Below are positions 35,124-46,026 of a stretch of 64,000 bases of DNA, piece after piece; positions within the stretch are counted from its first letter, which is position 1, and each line of letters begins with the position of its first letter. Position numbers and translations under genes: made by a program. Below the pieces are notes generated by a model that saw only the letters and a list, made by a program, of their open reading frames with translations, did no database searches and was not told the origin of the DNA. Source of the stretch: Lingula anatina (lineage: Eukaryota > Brachiopoda > Lingulata > Lingulida > Lingulidae); the NCBI RefSeq assembly GCF_001039355.2, contig NW_019775432.1, positions 228,237-292,236 of the forward strand, given 5' to 3'.

Positions 35124-38100
35124 ATGCGGAAATTCGTTCAACACACTGGCAGTGCCACAGACACAAGAAATATGCCCCATGCGGCGGTCACAGTTCTGGT
35201 ATTCGTGTTATGTATCTACAGTGCCAAGGCGGCTCCAGTGGACGATATCTTACCAGAGGATGCCGCAGTTAACAGGTAGGTTAAATCGAATCATTACAAA
35301 TGGCTGATTGCTTTCCCCCCAGTGTTAATACCCATTGGTCTGACACACCGCTGTGTGTGTGGGGGTTGGGGGGGGGGGNATAATCATAAATCAAATGTAT
35401 CCCAACGCACTTTCCAGATTATTTTATAAATTCCAGTCGTCCCATCTTATTTATGATTATTGATTCTGTAGCCTTATCATTTAACATAACCTTTAAGGAT
35501 TGACATTTTCTCACCTACTCTTGGAACATATGCTCGTTTTGAATTTGCCTTGTTTGATTGCAAGAATTCTGACATACAAGACAACGTGGCTTACTTAATC
35601 GATGGTACTGAAGACCGATCTTGGCGTACATGGACCTCAATTAACAGTAATTAAACACTGATAATCGTTCTCATTTATGGCAATTAAACTTCGGAAAATT
35701 AAGTTATTTTGCTAAATTACCCACTCGGCGTACAAATTAGATAAAAACAGATGTAAATGACGTAGGTTCAGAAGGACATAGGAAAGGGGGGTACACGATG
35801 TCTAGATGCTGGGCAACACGCACACAAACACACTCTCACTTGCATTCATGAACAAAAGCGTACTGCCCCCGGGAAGTTTCCCCATGAAAGGGCGTGACAG
35901 TAGAAATATCACGCTGGATATAGAAATTCCTGGTGAATTGATTTAATGCGTTGCTTATAGTCGTGAGCTTCAACAGCATAAAGGCACCAAAGCTGACCAT
36001 AGAACGTTCTTTGAAAATATTTAAATAACACAGTTTTTAATTCTATATATATATTTTTTGCTTTGCAGTAACACCTCCCCGTGGTCGACTACGTCCGGAG
36101 ACACGGACTATCGCATATCAGTAACCACAGATGAAGACAGGTATCTGATTAGCATAATACTACAGGGAGTTGTGTATTTATCTTTCTTGGCTTATTGCCG
36201 AACAGCCTTACTCAATAAATTTGAGGTGAATTTGATTGAAATGTTCAGAATAAGCTAATCTGGGTTTTGATAATGATCCATTCATTGACCAATTAATTAA
36301 TGATGAGAACTGAGATGCTCCTGATCTCTGTAATACCATTTCTCCCGCCCATTTCCTTTTTACGTGGTGAGTAGTTATCTGTACCATAGGTCACTCGGTA
36401 TATAAATGTGTGTAAGCCTCATTATCGAAAAGTGAACAACGATTGTTGGTCCTTAATTTAGAAGAAAAACGTCTCTTTCCTTTTATTATCACAGTACAAC
36501 ACGTATTGTAATAACCGGTCGGTGGTTATATGTATATATTTGAATAATTAAAACGTACAAATATATACATATCTGATGTGTGCAAATTTAGAAGACTCAG
36601 TTCTAATTAACGGATCACTACAGTATGAGGTAATGAATCTTATTTTGGGGAACGGTTTTGAGTGGTTACTCCTTGGCGATAAAGGGAAAATTGCTGACAT
36701 TTTCGTGCAAATTAATATTTTCCCCCTATTAAGGTCTATCGCGCGTTGTTTGCCTTAAAATAGTAAGTTTTCCTCTTTTTCTGTGACATCAGTAGTTCCC
36801 CCACGCTTCCATTTATTTGGGTAATAGCTGACCTTTTCAGAACCATCCAAGGTGTTGTAATATTGGATTTTACAGACGAAGACACAACATATTCTTATCA
36901 AACATTTGGCCAACCCTTATTTAATTTTTCAGAAATGAAGACACCAACACGTCCAGCTTAACGTTACAATATGCAAAGCAGATGGCAAAGGTTCTGGTCA
37001 GCGTCTTACAACACCTGGAAAAAGAGAAGTCCACGGGACTGGCGAAAAGGTACTGCGCATGCGTATCACAAAGTCTCCCGGTTGATATGATGTCTGATGC
37101 TCAAACACTCGTCTTGTTTTCTCTCAAAGATGCATGAGTAGTGCTATTCTTATTGTCTTCCTTCATACGTTTCGTGATAATCTTAACTATTTGTGACTTC
37201 TTTACCACACATAAAACTTGATGCTCATTCCATGGCAACTGTTCTTAAAAATTCAGGATTCTTTCGTAAACTTCAAATGCTTTAAATCATTATAGCATGG
37301 GTAGCGTGTTGAATTGAGGGATATTAAAGGGATAATAACTCTTCATATGAGGTCTATATTTCCCAATAAAAACATTGTGAATAACTCATAGAAATATAAT
37401 ATATTCTGTTTTACAACAAAAACAGCAGTTATAGCTATTATTCTGATATCTGAGCTTGTCTTCAGACCACGTGACCTCCATTGATGGCTATACTCTGTTA
37501 TAATCTCTTAAGAGATTTTAACAAAAAACCAAACTTTTTAGAAAAAAACCAGGGACTAACTTTGAATGTAAAAATGGATTCATTAACCATTGGTAAGTAT
37601 GGGAAAATTGTTGTTTACTCCAGGAAAATTCATTTTTTGGCCAAAATGAAGAGTTATTATCCCTTTAAAGTCTTGGTGGCGAGTTATTCGCACCTAGCAC
37701 TCCATGAAAAGAGGTTTGATGGCATTTTCGATACTTCGCCTGCAAAGCCTAATGACTATGTCCAGTTAGAAATCTATATCCATTTACAGATCACACTTTC
37801 GACTTTTGTCGTGCCAACATCAATGTCTATGGCGTTTTATTGCCATGATCACATGATCTCTTTTTTGGATGTTTTTTACACCTAGTGGAATAAAAGTGTT
37901 TTTTTTTAATCTGTCATTATATCTGACCCAACTCTGCTCCACATATCGCGTGATTTTGCGTTATGTCGCTAGAGTTTGGGCTATCTCGGAAGATCCCGTC
38001 TGGTGGCACGAATAGCTCTTCCAGTCTTAAGAATTTCTCGTCTGACCAGTCCCTTAAACGTAACCTCAAAAGACAGGCTATTTTCTCCCCATGCAGGCAT

Positions 38101-39904
38101 TACATATACCACTTGCTTACTTTTTATCTTTGCATGCTTTCAGATCTCATAAAAAATCTCAACTTCTTCCCAATCCCTTTGACCGCATGCGCAGAGGACG
38201 ACATCAGTAAGTATTTTCTGGGGAACAGCCTCGTTGTCGGGTTCAGTAAATATAGACTGAAATATACAGTACGACAACGACGTTTACCCTTAAATGTCAT
38301 TGTAAATGTGTGGTCACATTTTATTCTTACCTTTAACAGCCTTGCAAACATCACACGCACTAGACACATTATTTAATTCTGTTTCAGAAACTCCGTATAT
38401 TCTATACTTCTGTGCACTCAAGGTATTAGGCACCATCTATCAACACCACGTATAATTTTTCCCTAGATATTCATATATTTTTCTCTTTCTAATTTTTACA
38501 CATTTCTGTCTAGCGAGAACCTGTCTTAAGAACGCATTCAGAACAGCGGACTAACAGATCCGCAGATCAAATATGGCCGACCAACTTGAATGCTTGTTGC
38601 ATAATCCCCGCAGGGAATTTATTTAGTGTCTAATTGGGAATTAAGCGGCAAGCTTTTTAGTGTGTCGCCATATTTGATCCACGGATCTGTTAGTACGCTG
38701 TTCTGAATGCGCTCTTTGCTCAGAATTTCGGACATGAAGTCATTACCCAGTTGGTCTCGTGTGGAACAGCGATAAATGGCCGGTTGCCAAAAATTTGAAT
38801 TCCTTTCTTTTGATGGGAGGAGGAGGGGGGTGGGGTTAGGTCGGAAATGAAAAAAAAAAGGAAATTGTTTTAAAAAATGGTATCGTGTTTCAGGTTTAAA
38901 TGCTTATTTCAAATCAAAAGAGGATCTTTTAATGTACTGACACACTGTGTCTGTACAAATAGCCATCCCCTGTGGCTGTCATGGACGTCGCCGTGCACTC
39001 TAGACGCATTAAATGGGAAAACCGTGTGATAATACTAAGATACAGGTCATGTCCAAAAATCATCTTTATTATGGATTTTTTCTATGAATTTATTATTTAT
39101 TATTATTATTATTTTTTTTTTTTTGCTAATATTTCTTCACAATATTTCATCACAAATGGACTTTTAAGGTGTAATTTTCAACATTCAGAATGTCCAAATT
39201 AACATTAGTATATAATTGGACTGGTGTTGATTATGCAGTTAAACATCATGAAATTGACATAAAACCCTATTTGTGCACCATCATCGTTACCACAATCAAT
39301 GGATAATCATATGCCTTATCAACCTCAAACATACGGGAGTGGTTCATAGCGCTATATATAAATACAGGGCAAGTTCGAATAGCAGGTTTATTGATCTATT
39401 TATATTATACAAATTTTTTGTGAATTTTTCATTATTCACACATTGGCATTTTCAAGATGATACTATGAACCCCCATGGACCTGAAGCCTATTGCTAGTAA
39501 CATTTGCAGTGTTTCCACTTTAACATTAGCGCATTACTTAAATCGGTAATGTTTTATGCACGGAAGCATGATGAAATATCGTTTTGCGCACTTTTATCGT
39601 TATATTTTCTATCTTGCATCTGTACATTTGACAGCTTTGCTGTCTTGTTTGAGGTTGTTTCTTTTGAACCCTTTCTCTGCTGCGTATGAAGCATGTTTAT
39701 TGTGAATATTGCAGCACTGGCTTCAATGAAAGCGTAGGCGACAAAATATTGAATATGATGTAAAACAATTAAATTGTTATACAGCGATGGTACATTTTGT
39801 AGAGATTTAAGGAAAGCTCTATTGTCAAAAGTTCTGTGTATTTATGGCAAATGTAAGTTAAGGTAAAATGGTTACAATTGAGCGTAAAATTCAGGGCCGT
39901 AGCC

Positions 39905-39937
<33 letters not shown>

Positions 39938-42251
39938 ACCCCCCTTTTTTGCCGAAAAAAGGCCCATTTGGGAAAAAATTGNNNNNNNNNNNNNNNNNNN
40001 NNNNNNNNNNNNNNNNNNNNNNNNNNNNNNNNNNNNNNNNNNNNNNNNNNNNNNNNNNNNNNNNNNNNNNNNNNNNNNNNNNNNNNNNNNNNNNNNNNNN
40101 NNNNNNNNNNNNNNNNNNNNNNNNNNNNNNNNNNNNNNNNNNNNNNNNNNNNNNNNNNNNNNNNNNNNNNNNNNNNNNNNNNNNNNNNNNNNNNNNNNNN
40201 NNNNNNNNNNNNNNNNNNNNNNNNNNNNNNNNNNNNNNNNNNNNNNNNNNNNNNNNNNNNNNNNNNNNNNNNNNNNNNNNNNNNNNNNNNNNNNNNNNNN
40301 NNNNNNNNNNNNNNNNNNNNNNNNNNNNNNNNNNNNNNNNNNNNNNNNNNNNNNNNNNNNNGGGTTTTGATGGGGGGGGGGGGGGGGGGGGGGGGGAGAG
40401 AGGTCGAACCGCCCTTTCTTGCCGATAAAAGGTCCACTTTGGGTAAAAATTGATGTACATGTAGGAACTCGAGGGTAGAAGGTCCACTTTGTAAAAACAG
40501 ACCCCCCCTTGCAACTGCTGACAGGCCTAGAATCTGTCATTTATCGGCTAAAATTATAGTATATTCAATATAAGTTGATCAGTAAATCTGCCCATTATTC
40601 GTTTGTTCTTTCACTGGCTCATTCATTCATTCACCGTTTGTTTGTTAGTTCAACCACCCATCCTTTAAGTTTACGGGTAGAGTGAGACAAAAACTCCTAA
40701 CTTACTGTCTTTATGTTCATGTTTTGGATAATCGATAAATCTTCAGTGTTCACCAACTTAAGTCCTTTGCATATCACAAGTGTCATGTTACCGATGACGC
40801 CATAATTACGATTTTGGGGATAAAATGGCAAAAGTCGGTTTCTTCAATCTCTTTTTTATATCACGAACATCGTTTTAACGCCAAGTTTAAAATCCCAATG
40901 AGAACTTTAAAACCTTGCCAGTGGTTTTACCTAAAAGCTGTTGTTCAGTTTTAATCGTTAATGTTTCAAATAATGACTTTGTTCAATGAAACATTGTAAT
41001 TTTGTGCCACATTGAAAAACATTGAAAACAAAACGCTGGCACGAAATTGAAGTACCTACACCTGTCGTCACCCATGCTGATTTTCGTGATAAGATCCCAT
41101 AGCGATTGCTAGCTCTTCTCAAAACAGAATGCTGCGAAAGTGACAATAAACAACGGGGAATTAAACGCCAATATTTTACATTTCGGAGGGGATTGTAGGT
41201 ACATTATTGAACTATTGGATGTTCGAAAAAAGCTCATTTTTTTTTCGGTGTTTTGATGATTACAAACCTTCTCTGTAAAGGTAATCAATCCGTCAGTCAG
41301 TCAGTCAGTCAATCGGTCAATTGATTAATTCACATAACTATCTTTGCAGAATGATGTCCTTCATGCCAGGAATCATAGTCCCCGGAAGTGAACGATACGG
41401 TCGCTACAGAGTCAATAGAGGGTAAGCACAGTAGGTCGAATTATTGGGATTGACCACCACTTGCCGCGAGAAAGGCAAAACATAGCAGCATTACATTGGG
41501 GCTTGTAACCTTTCCATATAGGGCACGTTTCCAATGAAACTATCGTTCCAAATAGATCGATCCAACTTTGCAGGGACTCTCGCTGAATGCAATCAGATTG
41601 ACTGAATGTTACCCCTCCTGGAGCAGCTAGGGTGATTAAAACGAAGTGAAAGAGTTTCCAGAAGCCGAGCCCCTGCTCGAGGAGGCGTGCCATTCACGTA
41701 ATCTGACTGCATTTGGTGAGAGTACACGCGGTGTTGGATCGATCTACCTAGAACAACATTTTTATTGGGAACGCAGATGTCACAAGATGCCACAAGTATA
41801 AACTGACGCACAGACCAGAGATGATCACTAAACACCTACGACACTTCTGTTCGTTGAAATTAATACACACTCAAAGTTGTACAAAGAACCTCAGAAATAA
41901 GACAAAACGAGCTTTGATATTCTTAAGAATATTAATATTTTATACTTAACAGTGTCGTGCGCGTACTTTTTTTCATTTGGTACTGTAGGAATGCTTATGA
42001 ACAGGTAGTGAGTTATGGCAATCAGCATTTGTAAGGCATCCATGATGTCTTTGAAATCTCTTACTCGTAATGTTCACTGTAACCCGCCTAATGGCAACTA
42101 AACTTTGTTTTTTTTTTTGTTTTTCAGTGTCCGTAGAATGTCCAATGACCTGCTGAGCGCCAAAATCCATGCGCTGATATCGTACTACTTCGACAGTGTG
42201 GGCCGCGAATTGAACAAGGAAAGACATTTGTACTCCAGGTTTACGGGATAG
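35124..42251 (+). CDS. Secreted neuropeptide precursor, ELH/CRH-like candidate (178 aa)
   Basis: Coding exons 35124-35275, 36069-36140, 36933-37049, 41350-41421 and 42128-42251 join in one frame (178 codons plus TAG), each with good GT-AG borders; all four introns are phase 2. Residues 17-36 (MPHAAVTVLVFVLCIYSAKA) form a signal peptide, with Met1 or Met17 as start. An acidic Ser/Thr-rich spacer (37-85) and a helix (about 86-106) lead to KR at 113-114, then a 25-residue peptide beginning MMSFMPGIIVPGSERYGRYR. RR at 140-141 releases the last peptide, 142-177, beginning MSNDLLSAKIHALISYYFDS and ending LYSRFT, followed by Gly178 as amide donor. It has no cysteines. A 36-residue amidated, amphipathic, Arg-rich C-terminal peptide matches the architecture of molluscan ELH/CDCH (CRH/DH44 superfamily). 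Similarity of residues is modest, so family assignment is tentative; a secreted amidated-peptide precursor is well supported. Introns contain a contig join (35379), MITEs and an N gap. Confidence 0.8.
35379..35379. other. Single n: contig join in a G homopolymer
   Basis: Lies at the end of a G run in intron 1 of the peptide gene. Unlike 8753 and 30348, I see no duplicated sequence on the two sides. Confidence 0.8.
37324..37668. mobile_element. Inverted-repeat element, 345 bp (candidate MITE, family 3)
   Basis: Starts ttaaagggataataactctt and ends with its exact complement, aagagttattatccctttaa. It lies in intron 3 of the peptide gene. A 134-codon frame crosses its right part but has no recognisable homology. 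No autonomous partner is seen in the window. Confidence 0.75.
38526..38718. mobile_element. MITE family 1, member E
   Basis: Arms cgcattcagaacagcggact, aacagatccgcagatcaaat and, inverted at the right, gatctgttagtacgctgttc. 193 bp, in intron 3 of the peptide gene. Very close to member D. Confidence 0.9.
39906..40500. repeat. Poly-G minisatellite spanning a 380-bp N gap
   Basis: A G run of about 31 bp (39906-39936), then N at 39982-40361, then a second G run (about 40371-40396). After each run the same ~45-bp motif follows (cccttt, ttgccga, aaaggtccacttt, gggtaaaaattg), and a third, weaker copy occurs near 40479. The gap therefore most likely hides more units of a G-run-containing tandem repeat. 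Confidence 0.75.
41524..41774. mobile_element. MITE family 2, member in intron 4 of the peptide gene
   Basis: A 251-bp palindromic element. Left arm cacgtttccaatgaaac ... agatcgatccaactttgc; right arm, inverted, gcgttcccaataaaaatg ... agatcgatccaacaccgc. Shares its arms with 53258-53510. Confidence 0.75.
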
Positions 42252-43445
42252 TGCGAGAGGTCCGACACGCATGCGCGGCAGTTTCGTCTAATTTTGGGAA
42301 TATGCGGGATGAATATTATGAAAAACCGAACTCTATCTGAAACAGACACAACGCTGTCGCTATGTTTCTGAATTTAAACTTAGATTGACGCGTCTATAGG
42401 GTTGAAAATCGATTATAGCGGCAGCTATTTTTGGCATTTAAAACAAAATTGCTGGTACTTACGACCACTTTTTAAAACAACTTTTTGAAACAGCCACAGT
42501 TGACGGGAATACCACTTTTTCGTTCACCAATATTGTACTATAAACATATGGGGCGTTAAATATATATATATAAAAACAACATATTTGAAAAATAATTTAC
42601 AATTTAGATGTGGGCTAGATTGCATGTGGTTTATTTGCCACGTTATAATATCGGTGGATAGTTTTTGCCCAGCCTTCTCAGAGGCGATTTTAACAATGCT
42701 GAGACAGACTTGGGGAGTGAAGCGATTTCTTAATTTTATAGTTATGTACATTGCACTGCCATGTAACGCTAAGATATTTTTTTCATATTTGAAGGTGTTT
42801 TAGGATGAAATATGCTTCTTTTCGATGTGAGGTACATTTCTGGCTGTACTCCATGTACCAAATTTACAGCAAATTTTGGGGATATCTATGTGATAGTTTT
42901 CTGTTTAAATCTAAAATTATGACTTTATACATAACAACAATTTGTCAAATTGCTTTTAATTTGCCAGTTTCTGATAAAGTAGGTCCTGTATTTCGGGCCT
43001 TTTAGGGTTGCCCTGCTATTATGGGCCTTGTTAATGAGCACTACGTGAATGCACATTTACATATAGTATACTTCGAGAAATTGAACTATTTTTGTTTATC
43101 TTTCTTGTTTAGATTAAACCGTAGGTGGATCGACCGTAAACAATTATTGTCGTATATAGCCTGTACTCGTTCTTTCCAATTTGCTGAAATGCATCTGTCT
43201 ATTGGCTAATACCGTATCGCGATTTCAGAGGTTTTATAAAATTATAATGCCTTTATTGATACACCTTCGCCTTCTTTAACATGTGCTGTGTAATTCACGA
43301 TTAAATAATTTGTTAAAATAGACATTAAAAAGGGAAGTAAGAAGATTAATGGTGCTGCATATGGATCTTGTTTGATCCTGTATAAATCTATGGCTTCTTG
43401 TACCCAGAGAGACACAATAAACGAAATAAAACTTCATATTTGAAC
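42252..43445 (+). terminator. 3'UTR and poly(A) signals of the peptide gene
   Basis: Two AATAAA hexamers (43416-43421 and 43425-43430) lie about 1.17 kb after the stop codon and are the first convincing signals on this strand. The intervening sequence is AT-rich with no other gene. The transcript would end about 300 bp before the convergent transporter gene. Confidence 0.6.
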
Positions 43446-43639
43446 TCCCATTGTTGTTTTCATTTCATATTTCCAAGTCTTATTTTAGCATCAGGGCTGG
43501 CTGTGTACTTTAGCTGTAAAATGGTGATCATTGTGATTTTCTACATTATAATATTAATATTTAAATGACTTTTTACAGATATTCACAGATATTTCTCTAG
43601 CGCCTCTGCGCTAATTTCTGTGTTGTGAGACTTTTTCTC

Positions 43640-43641
43640 AA

Positions 43642-43681
<40 letters not shown>

Positions 43682-43682
43682 A
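43640..43682. repeat. (AAAT)n microsatellite
   Basis: About 40 bp of aaat repeats between the convergent 3' ends of the peptide and transporter genes. Confidence 0.95.
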
Positions 43683-43729
43683 AACGTCAGCATGTCTTTG
43701 GTAAAAATTGCTGTGCCAGTACTTGTAAG

Positions 43730-45202
43730 TTACCGTTTGCTTTCAAAGTAATCTTGGATGTCTTCTAGAGATTTCCCCTTGGTTTCTGGCACTACCAGCA
43801 GAGCAAAGAGAACACTTAGAGCACAAACTCCAGCAAACAGCCAGAAAGCACCATATGAGTGCAACACGAGTTCCAGCCGCGGGAAAAACTTTGTGATGAG
43901 AAATGATGAAAGCAGAGAGACGGCAACCCCTGTTCCGACTCCAGTTCCTCGCACTTTCAGAGGAAAAATCTCAGAGAGAAGAAGACAGGGCACCGATCCC
44001 CAACCAAGTGCAAACCCAATATGATAAGCTATAAGACACGTGATGGGCAACCAGTGTAAGGAAGCGTCATTTCCTTCAGCTTCAATAAAAAAATATACCC
44101 CCATTCCTGCGCAACTGACCGCCATGATTAATCCAGAAATCACCAGTAGAGGGCGTCTTCCAAGACGGTCTACCAAAGCAGCCGAAAGTACAATTGGCGG
44201 GAATTGACAGAGTGATACAAAAACTGGAATCAGGTACGAATCACCTGAAAAACCCGCCGATTTGAAGATCCTTACCATGTAATACGTTACTGCATTAATT
44301 CCCTCTGCTTGCTGCAATATCATCAACACTATACCAATGATAAATGGTTTATAGATACTGGCTTTAGTCCAGTCAACGCACAATAATCTCCCCCCAAAAT
44401 CGTTCGTTGTCTTTTCAGTTTTTGCTATCATGATATTGAGTTCAGTTTCTGACATTTCGTAGTCACCGCGTAGCCATGTCAAAGCGCGCAGAGCCTTGGT
44501 TTCGGTGCGGTAACGCAGCAACCACGTGGGTGTCTCTGGCATAAACGTGATGGTGATTAGTAGAAAAATGGCGGGAGCAGTTGAAGCAATGGCCAACCAT
44601 CTCCACGGGAGAGCCACTCCAAGAGCATAGACGACGGTTATTCCTAGCGTGAGAAACAATTGGTTTAAGGTACCCAGAATACCTCTGTGTGTTTTCGATG
44701 AAATTTCCGCTATGTACAAAGGCACCACCATCGTCTGCCAGCCAAGGCCGAAACCAGTCACTACTCGGCCGCTGTACAGCATGGTTGCATTGGGGGCGTA
44801 CGCTATTAGAAGCCAGCCGAGGGTGTAGGGCACTGAACAGAGCATAAGGGCTAGCTTTCTGCCTGCAAAATCTGCGAAGTAGCCGCAAGCTGGACCACCG
44901 AAAATGGCACCGATATTCACCAAGGAGCCAAACCATGTTAACTGCTCGTTTGTCAAAAGGCCATCAGAAATTAATTCTGGGTCGCTAGGAGATGTATATC
45001 CCAGGTTTATCCCGAAAGCAATAGATCCAAAACAGGCGCTAAGCACGGCGAGAAGTTCGTTGCGATGGATTCGCTTTTTCCCACGTGACTGATCGAAAGC
45101 ACCCTCAGCTTGTACTGAATATTCACAGGTTCGTTGTTCGTTCATGGCAATGTTTCTCCTTTCACTGTTGTGTCGAATCGGAAACCGTGTTCTTAGTACC
45201 AA
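43730..45202 (-). CDS. SLC2/Tret1-like facilitated sugar transporter, intronless (490 aa)
   Basis: Major-facilitator sugar porter predicted to move hexose or trehalose across a membrane. Twelve hydrophobic segments fit. Family signatures in order: LGYTSPSDPELISDGLLT, the loop-2 motif FADFAGRKLAL, GRVVTGFGLGW, PETPTWLLRYR before the central loop, QQAEGINAVTYYMVRIFKSA, VDRLGRRPLLV, GWGSVPCLLLSEIFPLKVRG and the terminal PETKGKSLEDIQDYF. Length is typical. The pattern is nearest to arthropod Tret1 and class III GLUT (GLUT6/8) proteins; substrate cannot be read from sequence. Met1 (45202) or Met20 (start of MNEQRTCEYS) may be the start. The single uninterrupted exon in a region of spliced genes suggests a retrocopy or a lineage of intron-poor transporters. 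Its frame is intact, so it appears functional. It is convergent with the peptide precursor gene. A TATATA tract lies just upstream (about 45212-45227). Confidence 0.93.
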   Translation of the reverse strand: MVLRTRFPIRHNSERRNIAMNEQRTCEYSVQAEGAFDQSRGKKRIHRNELLAVLSACFGSIAFGINLGYTSPSDPELISDGLLTNEQLTWFGSLVNIGAIFGGPACGYFADFAGRKLALMLCSVPYTLGWLLIAYAPNATMLYSGRVVTGFGLGWQTMVVPLYIAEISSKTHRGILGTLNQLFLTLGITVVYALGVALPWRWLAIASTAPAIFLLITITFMPETPTWLLRYRTETKALRALTWLRGDYEMSETELNIMIAKTEKTTNDFGGRLLCVDWTKASIYKPFIIGIVLMILQQAEGINAVTYYMVRIFKSAGFSGDSYLIPVFVSLCQFPPIVLSAALVDRLGRRPLLVISGLIMAVSCAGMGVYFFIEAEGNDASLHWLPITCLIAYHIGFALGWGSVPCLLLSEIFPLKVRGTGVGTGVAVSLLSSFLITKFFPRLELVLHSYGAFWLFAGVCALSVLFALLVVPETKGKSLEDIQDYFESKR

Positions 45203-45553
45203 ATTTTGAATATATATATATATATATGAGGTATGGCACTCAAGACACAGTTCTAACGCTGTTAAGTATTTCTCGACTCCATCATCTTGGCCTATTTTAG
45301 TAGGGCATTTAGACCTCTCTGTTATTAATCTTATCTTATTACGGGGTCGAAAGAGTTTCTTATCGGAGTTTAATAATTACCCAAAAGTGGTATAAGCTAT
45401 TGCTATTATACAAAACAATGTGTATCTTGAATAAATCAAGTTATAGACGATTTTTATATAATATATGGAATCTTGACAACAACACAGCACATTAGGTTTC
45501 CGTTCACTTAGTATACTTAATAGACATTATCCAGATAGATAAAAAGAGCTGGC

Positions 45554-45625
45554 CTCCCCGACGGGGAATTGAACCCCGGTCTCCCGCGTGACAGGCGGGG
45601 ATACTCACCACTATACTATCGAGGA
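45554..45625 (-). tRNA. tRNA-Asp (GTC), copy 1
   Basis: 72-nt cloverleaf: acceptor tcctcga pairs with tcgggga, anticodon loop ctgtcac (GTC), T-loop ttcaatt, discriminator G. Internal A and B boxes are intact, and a Pol III stop (ttttt) lies just downstream on the minus strand. Confidence 0.97.
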
Positions 45626-45954
45626 TTAGCTGACCATTATAGTATTAGATGAGAAACACTTGAGAAGACGTTCCAACGCTTGAAAATACGTTGCAACTGT
45701 AACTCTTAATGCAAAAACCTCTTAATAACACTACTGAAGTTGCAAAGAACTTGTCTCTCTCTCTCGCGCTATCTTCTCATCTCTGTCTTTTCTCTTAAAA
45801 TGTGAGCACTGTTATGGGTAGGACATCAATCAAAATAAATAAAAAGCAGAACGTCGTAATGAAGTCTGTGTTGTTTCAAAATGAATATTTATAACATAAG
45901 AGTACATTATTTACTTGCTGTCTAAAATCAGTGATTTTAGAAAAAAAATATTGC

Positions 45955-46026
45955 CTCCCCGACGGGGAATTGAACCCCGGTCTCCCGCGTGACAGGCGGG
46001 GATACTCACCACTATACTATCGAGGA
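45955..46026 (-). tRNA. tRNA-Asp (GTC), copy 2
   Basis: Identical to copy 1. Its downstream flank carries an eight-T Pol III terminator. Confidence 0.97.

Noticed and set aside
37481-37885. 134-codon frame as a gene
   Set aside because: It overlaps the right end of an inverted-repeat element inside an intron and has no recognisable domain.
37963-38376. 137-codon frame as an extra exon of the peptide gene
   Set aside because: No homology. The flanking splice sites would not preserve the precursor frame with good acceptors; an alternative exon cannot be excluded but is unsupported.
39769-40540. Long open frames across the 380-bp N block
   Set aside because: They exist only because N codons are read as open; the flanks are poly-G and its repeats.
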